DNA of 64,000 bases from Paucibacter sp. B2R-40 (GTDB taxonomy: Bacteria > Pseudomonadota > Gammaproteobacteria > Burkholderiales > Burkholderiaceae_C): contig NZ_JAJIRP010000001.1 in the NCBI RefSeq assembly GCF_025717555.1, forward strand, positions 558,001 to 622,000, written 5' to 3'. This document shows positions 45,129-53,120 of this stretch, in pieces (the first letter of the stretch is position 1; every line of letters starts with the position of its first letter). Both the position numbers and the translations under genes were made by a program. The notes below the pieces were generated by a model, which was not told where the DNA came from, did not search any database, and worked only from the letters and a program-made list of their open reading frames with translations.

Positions 45129-45164
45129 TGGATGCAAAAAATCATTTCTATTTCCTTGCATCCA
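45129..45164. promoter_or_regulatory. Nine-base inverted repeat in a divergent promoter region
   Basis: TGGATGCAA (45129-45137) and TTGCATCCA (45156-45164) are perfect inverted copies with an 18-base AT-rich spacer. They lie between the divergent PEP-CTERM and DUF4331 genes, so a regulator could act on both. An mRNA leader hairpin for the PEP-CTERM gene is the alternative. Confidence 0.45.
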
Positions 45165-45256
45165 GTTTCAGCGGTACCGCGTATTGACCTCCAGCGGCAT
45201 AGACCGCCTAACTCCGTGTTAATTCGCACAACCCCGCTCACCCTGGAGAACTATTC

Positions 45257-46792
45257 ATGCAAGCTCAGCGACTCCCCTTGGCACCTCTGGCTGCCGCAAT
45301 TCTTTTGGCCTGCACCGGCTTGACGCAAGCGTCCAGCCACCGCGAAGCGCCCTTCATCACCACCGCTCCGAAGGTGGACGGCACCGACTTCTATATGTTT
45401 CGCAGCTACGAAGAAGGCCGCAAAGACTATGTGACGCTGATCGCTAACTACCAGCCTTTGCAGGCTGCGTATGGCGGCCCTAACTATTTCGCGATGGACC
45501 CCAACGCGCTGTATGAGATCCACATCGACAACAACGGCGACGCCAAGGAAGACCTGAGCTTCCAATTTCGCTTCAACAACAGCTTGGCAGCAGGCGGCAA
45601 GGGTGTGGCCCTGCCGATCGGCGGCAAGAATATTCCTATCCCTTTGGTTCAGAAAGGGCAAGTCAGCGGCTTGGCTGATGGCAATTTGAACCTGGCAGAA
45701 ACCTTCGGCGTGAGCTTGGTTCGTGGCGACCGCCGCAGCGGCGTTGCGATGCCCTTGACCAATGCCCTGACTGGCAGTGCGAGCTTTGACAAGCCGGTCG
45801 ACAATATCGGCACCAAGACAATTCCTGACTATCCTGGCTATGCCGACCAGCATATCTACAGCGTCAATATGCCGGGTTGCGATAAGCCTGCCAAGCTTTT
45901 TGTGGGCCAACGCAAGGATGCGTTTGCAGTCAATTTGGGCGTTATCTTCGATCTCGTCCACGCCCCTGTCGACGTGATCACCAACCCGGCCTTGATCGGT
46001 GCGGCGCAAAACACCATTGATGATGCCAACGTCACGACCCTGGCCATCGAGGTGCACAAGAGTTGTTTGACCAATGGCGATGATGTGATCGGCGGCTGGA
46101 CCACCGCCAGCCTGCGTCAGTCGCGCGTATTGAATGCCACGCCGCCGTCGGGTCATCAAGCCAGCGAGAAGGTCGGCGGCAGCTGGGTGCAGGTGTCGCG
46201 CCTGGGCATGCCCCTGGTCAATGAGGTGGTGATTGGCCTGCCGGACAAGGACAAGTTCAACGCCTCATCACCCAAAGGGGACGGCCAGTTCATCGACTAT
46301 GTGACCCATCCCTCGTTGCCGGCCTTGCTCGAAATCGCCCTGGGTTTGCCCAATACGGCGCCGACCAATTTCCCGCGCTTTGACCTGGTCACGACCTTCC
46401 TGACTGGCATCAAGGGCGTCAACCAACCCAAGAATGTGGTCGGCTCGGAGATGCTGCGCTTGAACACGGCGATTGAACCGGTGCGCTTTGATCAACAAAA
46501 TCGCTTGGGCCTGGTCGGCAACATCTTGGCCGGTGGCACGGACAACGCCGGCTACCCCAATGGCCGTCGGCCCAAAGATGATGTGGTCGACATCTCGCTG
46601 GTGGCGGTGATGGGGGGTCTGTGTATGGCCAACGGCAATAACAACGCGCTGGGCTTCGGTGCGGACTGCAATCCGAGCAAGGTGCCGCTGGGTGCCACGG
46701 CCTTCAAGCTGCATGACGCGGTGGACCAGGCGGTCGTGCCCTTGCTGAGCAAGTTCCCTTATCTGTTCACGCCGATTGCCGGCAGCAAGTAA
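45257..46792 (+). CDS. DUF4331-family exported protein
   Basis: A 511-residue secreted protein. A signal peptide covers 1-25 and ends before SSHREAPFITTAPKVDGTDF, the hallmark start of DUF4331. Further family features are YEIHIDNNGDAKEDLSFQF, an acidic calcium-loop-like segment, and DDVVDISLVAVMGGLC near the end. Four cysteines in the C-terminal half may form disulfides. The biochemical role is unknown. GGAG precedes the ATG, and a strong terminator follows the stop, so it is transcribed alone. An ECF sigma/cupin pair lies 700 bases downstream. Confidence 0.9.
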   Translation: MQAQRLPLAPLAAAILLACTGLTQASSHREAPFITTAPKVDGTDFYMFRSYEEGRKDYVTLIANYQPLQAAYGGPNYFAMDPNALYEIHIDNNGDAKEDLSFQFRFNNSLAAGGKGVALPIGGKNIPIPLVQKGQVSGLADGNLNLAETFGVSLVRGDRRSGVAMPLTNALTGSASFDKPVDNIGTKTIPDYPGYADQHIYSVNMPGCDKPAKLFVGQRKDAFAVNLGVIFDLVHAPVDVITNPALIGAAQNTIDDANVTTLAIEVHKSCLTNGDDVIGGWTTASLRQSRVLNATPPSGHQASEKVGGSWVQVSRLGMPLVNEVVIGLPDKDKFNASSPKGDGQFIDYVTHPSLPALLEIALGLPNTAPTNFPRFDLVTTFLTGIKGVNQPKNVVGSEMLRLNTAIEPVRFDQQNRLGLVGNILAGGTDNAGYPNGRRPKDDVVDISLVAVMGGLCMANGNNNALGFGADCNPSKVPLGATAFKLHDAVDQAVVPLLSKFPYLFTPIAGSK

Positions 46793-46814
46793 ACCTGCAA
46801 GTCTGAACTGCAAG

Positions 46815-46853
46815 GGGCGCCGTGAGCCAATCGCTTGCGGCGCCCTTCTTTTT
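46815..46853 (+). terminator. Terminator of the DUF4331 gene
   Basis: GGGCGCCG (46815-46822) pairs with CGGCGCCC (46838-46845), followed by TTCTTTTTT. It begins 23 bases after the stop codon. Confidence 0.88.
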
Positions 46854-46925
46854 TGGTGGATCTGCCCGCTTGATCTTTAGAGTCGCTGACCTGATCCAAA
46901 CAGCCCGGTGCGGCGTATTCATTGC

Positions 46926-47492
46926 ATGCTTTCTCAACATCGACGATATTCCCCCAGCGCAGCGGCCCGCTTTGTCCTGATCAGTCGCTGGCGCATGACT
47001 TGCACCAGCCAGCCGGTCTGGGAGCTGCTGACGGATCTGGAGGGCTGGCCCAAGTGGTGGCCGCATGTGTGTCGGGTGCGCCTGCTGCAGCGTGCGCCGG
47101 TCGGCGAAGCGGGCACGCGTGCGGCGCTGACCTGGCGCAGCCCACTCGGTTATCGCTTCACCATTGATGTGCTCAATACCCGGCGGGAGCGTGCGGCAGA
47201 CGGCCATTGCGAGATCGAAGGCCAGTCCAGCGGTGATTTGCTGGGTCAGGGTTTGTGGGTCCTGGACCCGGTGCCTTGCTCTTCTGACGCTGTCGCGGCG
47301 CAGCAGGTTGATATCACTTACCGTTATGAAGTCGAGTTAGGCCGGCGCTGGATGCGCGTGGCCGCGCCGCTGCTGCGCCTCTTGTTCAAGTGGAGCCATT
47401 TCGCGGTGATGGAGGCAGGTGCGCGGGGCATGGCCGCGCAACTCAATTGCCGCAGCAGCAAACCCAAACATTGGACCGTGGTGCAAAGCTGA
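46926..47492 (+). CDS. SRPBCC-superfamily protein
   Basis: A 188-residue START/Bet v 1-like fold protein: MTCTSQPVWELLTDLEGWPKWW near the front, then LTWRSPLGYRFTIDVLN and a long C-terminal helix (RMRVAAPLLRLLFKWSHFAVMEAG). It would bind a hydrophobic ligand; no enzyme signature is evident. The ATG at 46926 is used, although the conserved part begins about 20 residues later. A sequence resembling the RpoE/ChrR-class promoter (TGATCC at 46892) lies just upstream. It is convergent with the ChrR-like gene. Confidence 0.72.
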   Translation: MLSQHRRYSPSAAARFVLISRWRMTCTSQPVWELLTDLEGWPKWWPHVCRVRLLQRAPVGEAGTRAALTWRSPLGYRFTIDVLNTRRERAADGHCEIEGQSSGDLLGQGLWVLDPVPCSSDAVAAQQVDITYRYEVELGRRWMRVAAPLLRLLFKWSHFAVMEAGARGMAAQLNCRSSKPKHWTVVQS

Positions 47493-47525
47493 GTTCACCG
47501 AACTTGGACTCAGCGCGCTGGCTGG

Positions 47526-48476
47526 TCAATAACCGGCTCGCATCTCCGGGTCGGCCGCAGCGGGATCGATTGCGCCACAGAAATACAGCAAGCAGCCGAC
47601 GTCCGAAAGAAGCCCCTCATGGCCGGTGCCGGCCGGGGCGAACTGGAACTCGCCCGCGCGCAGCAGCACATCACTCAGGAACAAATCACCTTCCAGCATC
47701 AGGCATTCTTCGCCCAGCTCATGCGGGTGCGCAGGCACTGTGGCCCCGGGCTGGAAGCGCACCAGCATCGAAATGCGCTCGCCCACCATATGCAGCGGCT
47801 TGATCTCCACGCCTTGGCGCAAAGGCTGCCAGCCCTGCGCGTCGGCGACGACCCGGTGTGAGGCTGCGGTTTGGCCGAACTCGTTGGCCGCCAAATCAGC
47901 CAAGTCATCCGATAGGCCGGCTTTGCTGCTGCGCCAGTAGAGCAGGGCGCCGGTCGTGGAACTCAAGCTTGAGTCGGCCGGCCAGGGATTGGCCAGACCG
48001 ATCAATTGGTAATCTTGAGCGGCCAAGGTCGGTGTGCCCAGCGCAGCTACATCCAGCCTCAACTCGCCGCTGAGAACCAGGATTTCATGCACGGCAGCGT
48101 CCGGGCCATGCAGGGCGCCCGCGCCCGCTCCCGGGGCCCAACGGGTACCAGGGGCCAATTGAATCAAGCTGCTCTGGCTGAGTTCGTCCTTGTGCTGGCC
48201 GCAGACCCGTACGCCTGGGGCCAGGTCTTGCCAGACGGCGTCGGCGAGGCGGCGAGTGGTCAAGCCCAAATTGGCGGCAGCGCTTTGCGCCGCACGCGCC
48301 AGCAGCCTTTGGCGCAGCGCGCCGGCCATCGTCGATGGGGGTTCGATGGGCGCAAATTCGACGGCCAGCGTCGGCAGCAGGCCCAGGCCTGCTGCGGGCG
48401 CCACGCCGGGCAAAGTGCGCGGCTCCAGGGCCAAGGCAGCAGTCAGATCGGAATGGGGTCGTGAGTTTTTGTTCAT
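47526..48476 (-). CDS. chrR: ChrR-like double-cupin protein, putative anti-sigma factor
   Basis: A 316-residue protein with two cupin-like domains (about 90-190 and 205-310). The second has PAHPHELGEECLMLEGDLF, a good metal-binding cupin signature. The ChrR family pairs with ECF sigma factors in singlet-oxygen responses. The N-terminal zinc anti-sigma domain with HxxxCxxC is absent here; residues 1-85 hold no cysteine. Whether it can sequester the sigma factor is therefore uncertain. It starts 18 bases after the sigma gene and is surely co-transcribed with it. Confidence 0.8.
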   Translation of the reverse strand: MNKNSRPHSDLTAALALEPRTLPGVAPAAGLGLLPTLAVEFAPIEPPSTMAGALRQRLLARAAQSAAANLGLTTRRLADAVWQDLAPGVRVCGQHKDELSQSSLIQLAPGTRWAPGAGAGALHGPDAAVHEILVLSGELRLDVAALGTPTLAAQDYQLIGLANPWPADSSLSSTTGALLYWRSSKAGLSDDLADLAANEFGQTAASHRVVADAQGWQPLRQGVEIKPLHMVGERISMLVRFQPGATVPAHPHELGEECLMLEGDLFLSDVLLRAGEFQFAPAGTGHEGLLSDVGCLLYFCGAIDPAAADPEMRAGY

Positions 48477-48494
48477 GTTAATGATTGCTGAGCA

Positions 48495-49316
48495 TCAAGC
48501 AGTGGACGTTTGCGGTCCCAAGCATTTGCGCAGGGCCAACATAGCGCGGCGCAGATGGGACTTGACCGTGCCCAAAGGCAGGTCGATTTGGCTGGCGATC
48601 TCTTCGTGGGTCAGCCCCTTGAAGAAGGCCAGCGCCACCAATTGCCGCGGCACGGCGTCCAGTTGTGCCAAAGCTTGGTGCAGCTGCTGATTGGTTTGCA
48701 CCGCTGCCAGCAGATCATGCGGATCGCCATGACCGCCATCGCAGCCGCCATCGCTGTGCTCGGCCAGTGCGTCCATCGCCTCGCCCAGCGCATCGGCCGA
48801 CACGGTGTTGGCCAAGACCCGGCGTCGCGCGCGCAAGGCGTCGAGGGCACGGCTGCGTGCAATCGTCAGCAGCCAAGCCAAGGCGCTGCCGCGCTGCGCA
48901 TCGAAGCGGGGCGCTTGGCGCCACACCTGCCAAAAGCAGTCTTCGGTGACTTCTTCGGCAATGGCAGGGTTGCGCACGATGCGCAGGGCCAGGCCATAGA
49001 CGCGTCCCACGCAGGCGCGGTAGAGCGAATCCAAAGCCGCTTCGTCCTGGTGCACGATGCGCGCCAGCCAGGCCTGCAAAGCCGGCTCGTCCGCGCTCGG
49101 CATGGCGCGCAGAGGCGCCAAGTCGGTGTCGGCATGCCCATCTTCCGACAAGGCATCACTGTCTTGCGCGTCGGTCAGCTCATCGATCTCAAAGGGCTCG
49201 ATGCCCACGGAGGCCGGCGGTTCAGCCGGGCCAGCGAAGTAAACCATTGCAGTTACCCGGCAAGGTGTTTCCCGGGGCGCTTTAGGCGCCAGCCGGGGCA
49301 AGGCGAAAAAGTCCAT
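48495..49316 (-). CDS. ECF-family RNA polymerase sigma factor
   Basis: A 273-residue sigma-70-family factor. Region 2 (about 95-165) includes DSLYRACVGRVYGLALRIV and CFWQVWRQAPRFD. Region 4 (about 215-265) includes LDAVPRQLVALAFFKG and LPLGTVKSHLRRAM. About 90 acidic residues precede region 2, longer than usual. The ATG at 49316 may therefore be too early; MVYFAGP at 49247 is the alternative. Its pairing with a ChrR-type cupin points to the RpoE/ChrR-like class that answers photo-oxidative or envelope redox stress. Confidence 0.9.
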   Translation of the reverse strand: MDFFALPRLAPKAPRETPCRVTAMVYFAGPAEPPASVGIEPFEIDELTDAQDSDALSEDGHADTDLAPLRAMPSADEPALQAWLARIVHQDEAALDSLYRACVGRVYGLALRIVRNPAIAEEVTEDCFWQVWRQAPRFDAQRGSALAWLLTIARSRALDALRARRRVLANTVSADALGEAMDALAEHSDGGCDGGHGDPHDLLAAVQTNQQLHQALAQLDAVPRQLVALAFFKGLTHEEIASQIDLPLGTVKSHLRRAMLALRKCLGPQTSTA

Positions 49317-49497
49317 TGCCACGCCATTGTGACGGCAAGTTGTGACGGCCGGGGCTGTGTTCGCCTGGGTCGAGCCGGTTTTGTCTGAGTTTTCATAGCG
49401 TGTCCAGTCGGAGATCTTGCCCGCCCAATCGAAACTTGGGCAAGGCGAAATGACTCTCCAAGCGGGTACGCCGACCGTTCTAATTTGGATGCAGCTT

Positions 49498-49517
49498 GGC
49501 GAAAATTATTTTTCGCC
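49498..49517. repeat. Short perfect hairpin between thioredoxin and sigma genes
   Basis: GGCGAAAA-TTAT-TTTTCGCC, eight base pairs with a four-base loop. It lies 27 bases after the end of the thioredoxin gene (minus strand) and might serve as its terminator, though the T-run is inside the stem. Confidence 0.4.
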
Positions 49518-49543
49518 GCTGCCCGCTACTTGCCATCAGGCCA

Positions 49544-51139
49544 TCAGGCTTTTTTGCCCGGCGCCTTCAGCAGACCCTCGCAAGTCGCGCGCTGCTTGTC
49601 GGCGGCGTCGACCTTGCCGCAGATGCCGTCCAACTGCGTCTTCAAGCGGGCGATGCTGGCGTCATGCTTGCCGTCGGCATTCCACTTGACCAGCGAGCCG
49701 CCGACTTTTTGCAGCGAGCGGGCGCTGCGTTCATAAAAAGAACCCTTGTCCTGCGCGGCTTCGCTGAACAGTTGCGCGGCAGTCTTCTCGATGCGGGCGG
49801 CGTCTTGCGGTGCCAACTCGGTCAGCGCGGCCATATAGCCCGAGCCCCATTGCAGGCGGGTGGCCGGGCCTTCGCTCTTGTTGTAGCTCTCTTCATACCA
49901 GCGCAGCGCTTCATCCTTGCGGCCCTGCTTCTTGGCATTGCCGCCGAGTTGGCTCATCAGGTAGTAGGGCGAGTGGCTCTTGGCGAGGCTGGTCTTGAGC
50001 AAGTCGTCGCTGTCTTTCCACTGGCCCGCCTGGCCCAGCAGATAGGCGGCCGAACTGATCACCGCTTGGCGCTCGTAGCCGTCGGTGATTTCGCGGTCGG
50101 CCTTGGCCGCGGCTTCCTTGACTTCTTTGACCAGGCTCGGGCTGAGCTTGGGGTGCAGCTCGGTCTTGGCCGTGTCCAGGCGCGCCAGGTCCAGGCGTGC
50201 ACCCAGGGCGCCGAGGCGGTCGGCACGTGACAAGCCGGTGTCGGCCTCCAGGCGTTTGAGCGCGACTTCGAACTCGCCCAGCAGCTTGGTTCGGGCTGCA
50301 CCGGCTTCGGGCGTGAGCGTCTTGACGATGTCGGCCGCGCCGTTGGTCAGCACATCCATCTGCGCACGCGCCTCGGCCGGGCTGGCCAGCACGCCGCGTA
50401 CCAGCTCTGCCAGTTTGGCGTCGGGCTTCAGGCCTTTGCCTTCGTCGTTCGCGCTCAAGGCCTTCAGCCACAGCCGCGTCGTCGTTTCGGCGTCAACGCC
50501 TTGCGAGGCCACAGCCAGTTGTGCCAGCAAGGCTGGCAGTTCGGCGGCGGGCACCAACTGCGACTCACCGGTTTCCCAGGAATAAAAGCCCAGCAAGCGC
50601 CATTCGTTGGCGCTCAGCTTCTTGCCGGCCTTGGCATCGGCCAGAACATCGCCGACGGGGCGGCCGCCGGCCAGACCCAGTTGCAAGACCTTGATCACCT
50701 GTGGTGCGTCGATCTCGCCCGGCAGGCGGGTGATCTCTCGGCCGTCGGCGCTGAACAGAATCATGGTCGGGTAGCCGCGCACCTTGAAGCGGGTGCCGAG
50801 CTTTTGCGCGCCGGGCGAGTCGCCGTCGATATGCACCGGCACGATGGCCTGGGTCTGCTCGATGAAGTCCTGGCGGTTGAACAGCGTCGCCTTCAGTTGA
50901 TTGCAGGGCGGGCACCATTTGGCGCCCCAGTACAGCAGCACCGGCTTCTTCTCGGCGCGGGCCTGGGCGAAGGCCTTTTCAATATCGGCGTCGGCGCTGG
51001 CCTCTTGCCAGGCGACGCTGGCGCTGGAGGCGGCCGTGGCCGCGGCCGCAAAAGCCTGGGGGGTTTGACAGAACAGGGCGGCCAGGCTGAGAGCGGCAGC
51101 GGCGGTGGCCGTGCGGGGAGTCGACAAGTTGAGCTTCAT
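49544..51139 (-). CDS. Periplasmic thioredoxin-domain protein
   Basis: A 531-residue exported protein with a signal peptide at about 1-31. The thioredoxin domain (about 42-150) has WGAKWCPPCNQLKATLF (active-site CPPC) and the cis-proline stretch GYPTMILFSADG. The remaining 380 residues are helical and repeat-like (SRADRLGALGARLDLARLD, DEALRWYEESYNKSEG), similar to TPR or Sel1 scaffolds. Two cysteines near the end (DGICGKV, ATCEG) may be disulfide-bonded. Reduction of envelope disulfides is likely. It lies upstream of the ECF sigma gene on the same strand, separated by 227 bases. Confidence 0.85.
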   Translation of the reverse strand: MKLNLSTPRTATAAAALSLAALFCQTPQAFAAAATAASSASVAWQEASADADIEKAFAQARAEKKPVLLYWGAKWCPPCNQLKATLFNRQDFIEQTQAIVPVHIDGDSPGAQKLGTRFKVRGYPTMILFSADGREITRLPGEIDAPQVIKVLQLGLAGGRPVGDVLADAKAGKKLSANEWRLLGFYSWETGESQLVPAAELPALLAQLAVASQGVDAETTTRLWLKALSANDEGKGLKPDAKLAELVRGVLASPAEARAQMDVLTNGAADIVKTLTPEAGAARTKLLGEFEVALKRLEADTGLSRADRLGALGARLDLARLDTAKTELHPKLSPSLVKEVKEAAAKADREITDGYERQAVISSAAYLLGQAGQWKDSDDLLKTSLAKSHSPYYLMSQLGGNAKKQGRKDEALRWYEESYNKSEGPATRLQWGSGYMAALTELAPQDAARIEKTAAQLFSEAAQDKGSFYERSARSLQKVGGSLVKWNADGKHDASIARLKTQLDGICGKVDAADKQRATCEGLLKAPGKKA

Positions 51140-51559
51140 GCGCGTGTCCAGATGGCCCGGGTCAGGCCACCGTGTTGAAAATGAGTGGTAGCGGCATTGT
51201 GCGGCCTGGCGCAGTGGCTCGATATACGGAGAACAACTGAGCTTATGTGGGGTGATGAGCTTCTCTGGATCTTGAGGGAGCGCCTGCGCTAAAGCCTCCT
51301 GACGTCAACCGGTCATTGCATGGTCGTATGCGCCCCGTCAAAGTGAAAGCCCGGTCAAGTTCGATCGGTATTGCGAGCCCCTGGCGCCGACCAAACCAGT
51401 CGAGAAATGGCTTGCACTGGGGTAAACATATGTCCAATACCCCTCAAGCAGGGGGGTAGGGCAAGATGACCCATAACTACACTTTCCCTCAGCTTGGCAT
51501 CGCTTGTCCATTTTTGAAAACAAGCTGAAGGTCCAAAGATATGGAAAAGGGATGAGACC
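51140..51559. other. Divergent intergenic region without a gene
   Basis: 420 bases between the thioredoxin gene (minus) and a PEP-CTERM gene (plus). No protein-like frame is seen. A five-base stem (CCCCT-CAAGC-AGGGG, 51440-51454) is the only local structure I can point to. Promoters for both genes must lie here. Confidence 0.5.
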
Positions 51560-52249
51560 ATGAAAAACTTGAACAAGACTTTGAGTGCCGCCGCAATGCT
51601 GGGGGCATTGGCCCTGGTGGCCGCCGCGGCGCAGGCCGGGCCGACGATGCTGACCAAGCTGGATGACAAGCAAGTCTTGGACAGCAGCACGAAACTGGTC
51701 TGGGTTTCTGATTGGAATCTGGCTGCATCGCGTGGCGACGATGCTGATGGCCTGATGATTTGGGCCGATGCCGTGGCATGGATCGCAAAGCTGAACGCAG
51801 CGAAGTACGCCGGCCACAATGATTGGCGCCTACCTAGCACCAGCTTCGCGGCTTCGTCGCCCTGCTCCGGCGCCGCCGGCTATCTTTACGGCTGCAAGAG
51901 CAGCGAAATGGGGCATCTGTTTTACGAGGTGCTGGGCGGCAAGGCGGGTGAAACTATTCTGGAGCAAGGCGGGGATAGCGACGTGGAAAAAGCCAATCTG
52001 GCTTTGTTCAAGAACGTCCAGAACGATACCTATTGGTCCGGGACGGAGTACACCTCAACTTTTGCCGCATGGTCATTCAATACCTACTTCGGCTGGCAGA
52101 ACCGCAGCGACAAGCTCAATGGCTTTCACGCCCTGGCTGTTCGCACTGCTGACGACGCCACGGCTGCCCTGCCAGAACCGCAAACATTGGGCCTGACCTT
52201 GCTTGCATTGGCTGGCGCCTTGCTGGTACGCCGGCGGCGGGCAATTTGA
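51560..52249 (+). CDS. DUF1566-like PEP-CTERM-sorted protein
   Basis: A 229-residue secreted protein with a signal peptide at about 1-26. The DUF1566/Lcl-type domain shows LDSSTKLVWVSDWNLAA, NAAKYAGHNDWRLPS and YWSGTEYTSTFAAWSFNT, the usual beta-rich lectin-like pattern. It ends in the sorting tag LPEPQTLGLTLLALAGAL followed by VRRRRAI. The function is unknown, but it should be handled by exosortase. A GGGATGA-type ribosome site precedes the ATG. Confidence 0.88.
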   Translation: MKNLNKTLSAAAMLGALALVAAAAQAGPTMLTKLDDKQVLDSSTKLVWVSDWNLAASRGDDADGLMIWADAVAWIAKLNAAKYAGHNDWRLPSTSFAASSPCSGAAGYLYGCKSSEMGHLFYEVLGGKAGETILEQGGDSDVEKANLALFKNVQNDTYWSGTEYTSTFAAWSFNTYFGWQNRSDKLNGFHALAVRTADDATAALPEPQTLGLTLLALAGALLVRRRRAI

Positions 52250-52322
52250 GGCATCGCCTGTTCCAGCCCTAGCGTCCCTGGGCCTTCGTGATCCACAAGC
52301 CCGCCTCAGCTGGCTTTTCCTC

Positions 52323-53120
52323 TCAGGCCATGATATTGGCCCCACCATCGATATAGACGGTGTTGCCCGAGATGTGGCGCGCATAGCGCGTGGCCATATA
52401 GGCGCAGGCGTAGCCGACGTCCATGATGTCCACCAGTTCGCCCAGCGGCGCGCGCTTTTCTGCCTCATGCAGCAAGGCCTCAAAGTCCTTCAGGCCCGAG
52501 GCGGCGCGGGTCTTCAACGGGCCGGGCGAGATCGCGTGCACACGGATGCCTTGGTGGCCCAACTCGAAGGCCAGGTAACGGCAGGCCGCTTCCAGCGCCG
52601 CCTTGACCGGGCCCATCACGTTGTAGTTCGGCACGACCTTGTTGGCGCCGTGATAGCTCATCGCGAACATCGAGCCGCCGTCCGTCATCAAGGGCGCGGC
52701 CAGCTTGGCCATGCGGATGAAGGAGTGGCAAGACACATCCATCGCCTTGCCAAAGCCCTCGGCCGAGCAGCTCAGCAGACCGCCTTGCAAGTCCTCCTTG
52801 GGTGCAAAAGCGATCGAATGCAGCACGATGTCGAGCTTGCCCCAGCGCGCTTCAATTTGCTCGAATGCGGCTTCCAGCTGACCCGGCTGGGTGACGTCCA
52901 GCGGCAGGCATAGCGGCGCCTCGATGGCACGCGCCAGCGGCTCGACATGTGGGCGCGCCTTCTCGTTCAGATAGGTCACAGCGACCTCGGCGCCCAGTTC
53001 CTTGAAGGCCTGGGCGCAACCCCAGGCGATCGAGGCCTCGTTGGCGATGCCAACGATCAAGGCCTTTTTGCCGGCCAGCGGCTGGTTGATGCCGGCCGGT
53101 TCATGCGTGCTGCTATTCAT
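52323..53120 (-). CDS. fabI: Enoyl-[acyl-carrier-protein] reductase (NADH), FabI type
   Basis: A 265-residue short-chain reductase: KKALIVGIANEASIAWG (NAD loop), LHSIAFAPKED, and the catalytic Y-x6-K region SYHGANKVVPNYNVMGPVKA with both tyrosines and the lysine. The C-terminus, ISGNTVYIDGGANIM, is typical. It normally reduces trans-2-enoyl-ACP in fatty acid synthesis. Here it is the last gene of a DUF3141-phosphotransacylase-acetate kinase operon, overlapping ackA by eight bases, so it may be a pathway-specific second copy. Confidence 0.94.
   Translation of the reverse strand: MNSSTHEPAGINQPLAGKKALIVGIANEASIAWGCAQAFKELGAEVAVTYLNEKARPHVEPLARAIEAPLCLPLDVTQPGQLEAAFEQIEARWGKLDIVLHSIAFAPKEDLQGGLLSCSAEGFGKAMDVSCHSFIRMAKLAAPLMTDGGSMFAMSYHGANKVVPNYNVMGPVKAALEAACRYLAFELGHQGIRVHAISPGPLKTRAASGLKDFEALLHEAEKRAPLGELVDIMDVGYACAYMATRYARHISGNTVYIDGGANIMA

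Noticed and set aside
51480-51559. Sigma-54 promoter ahead of the PEP-CTERM gene
   Set aside because: A TTGGCAT element is present, but the required GC dinucleotide at the -12 position is not, and the other PEP-CTERM genes show no matching site.
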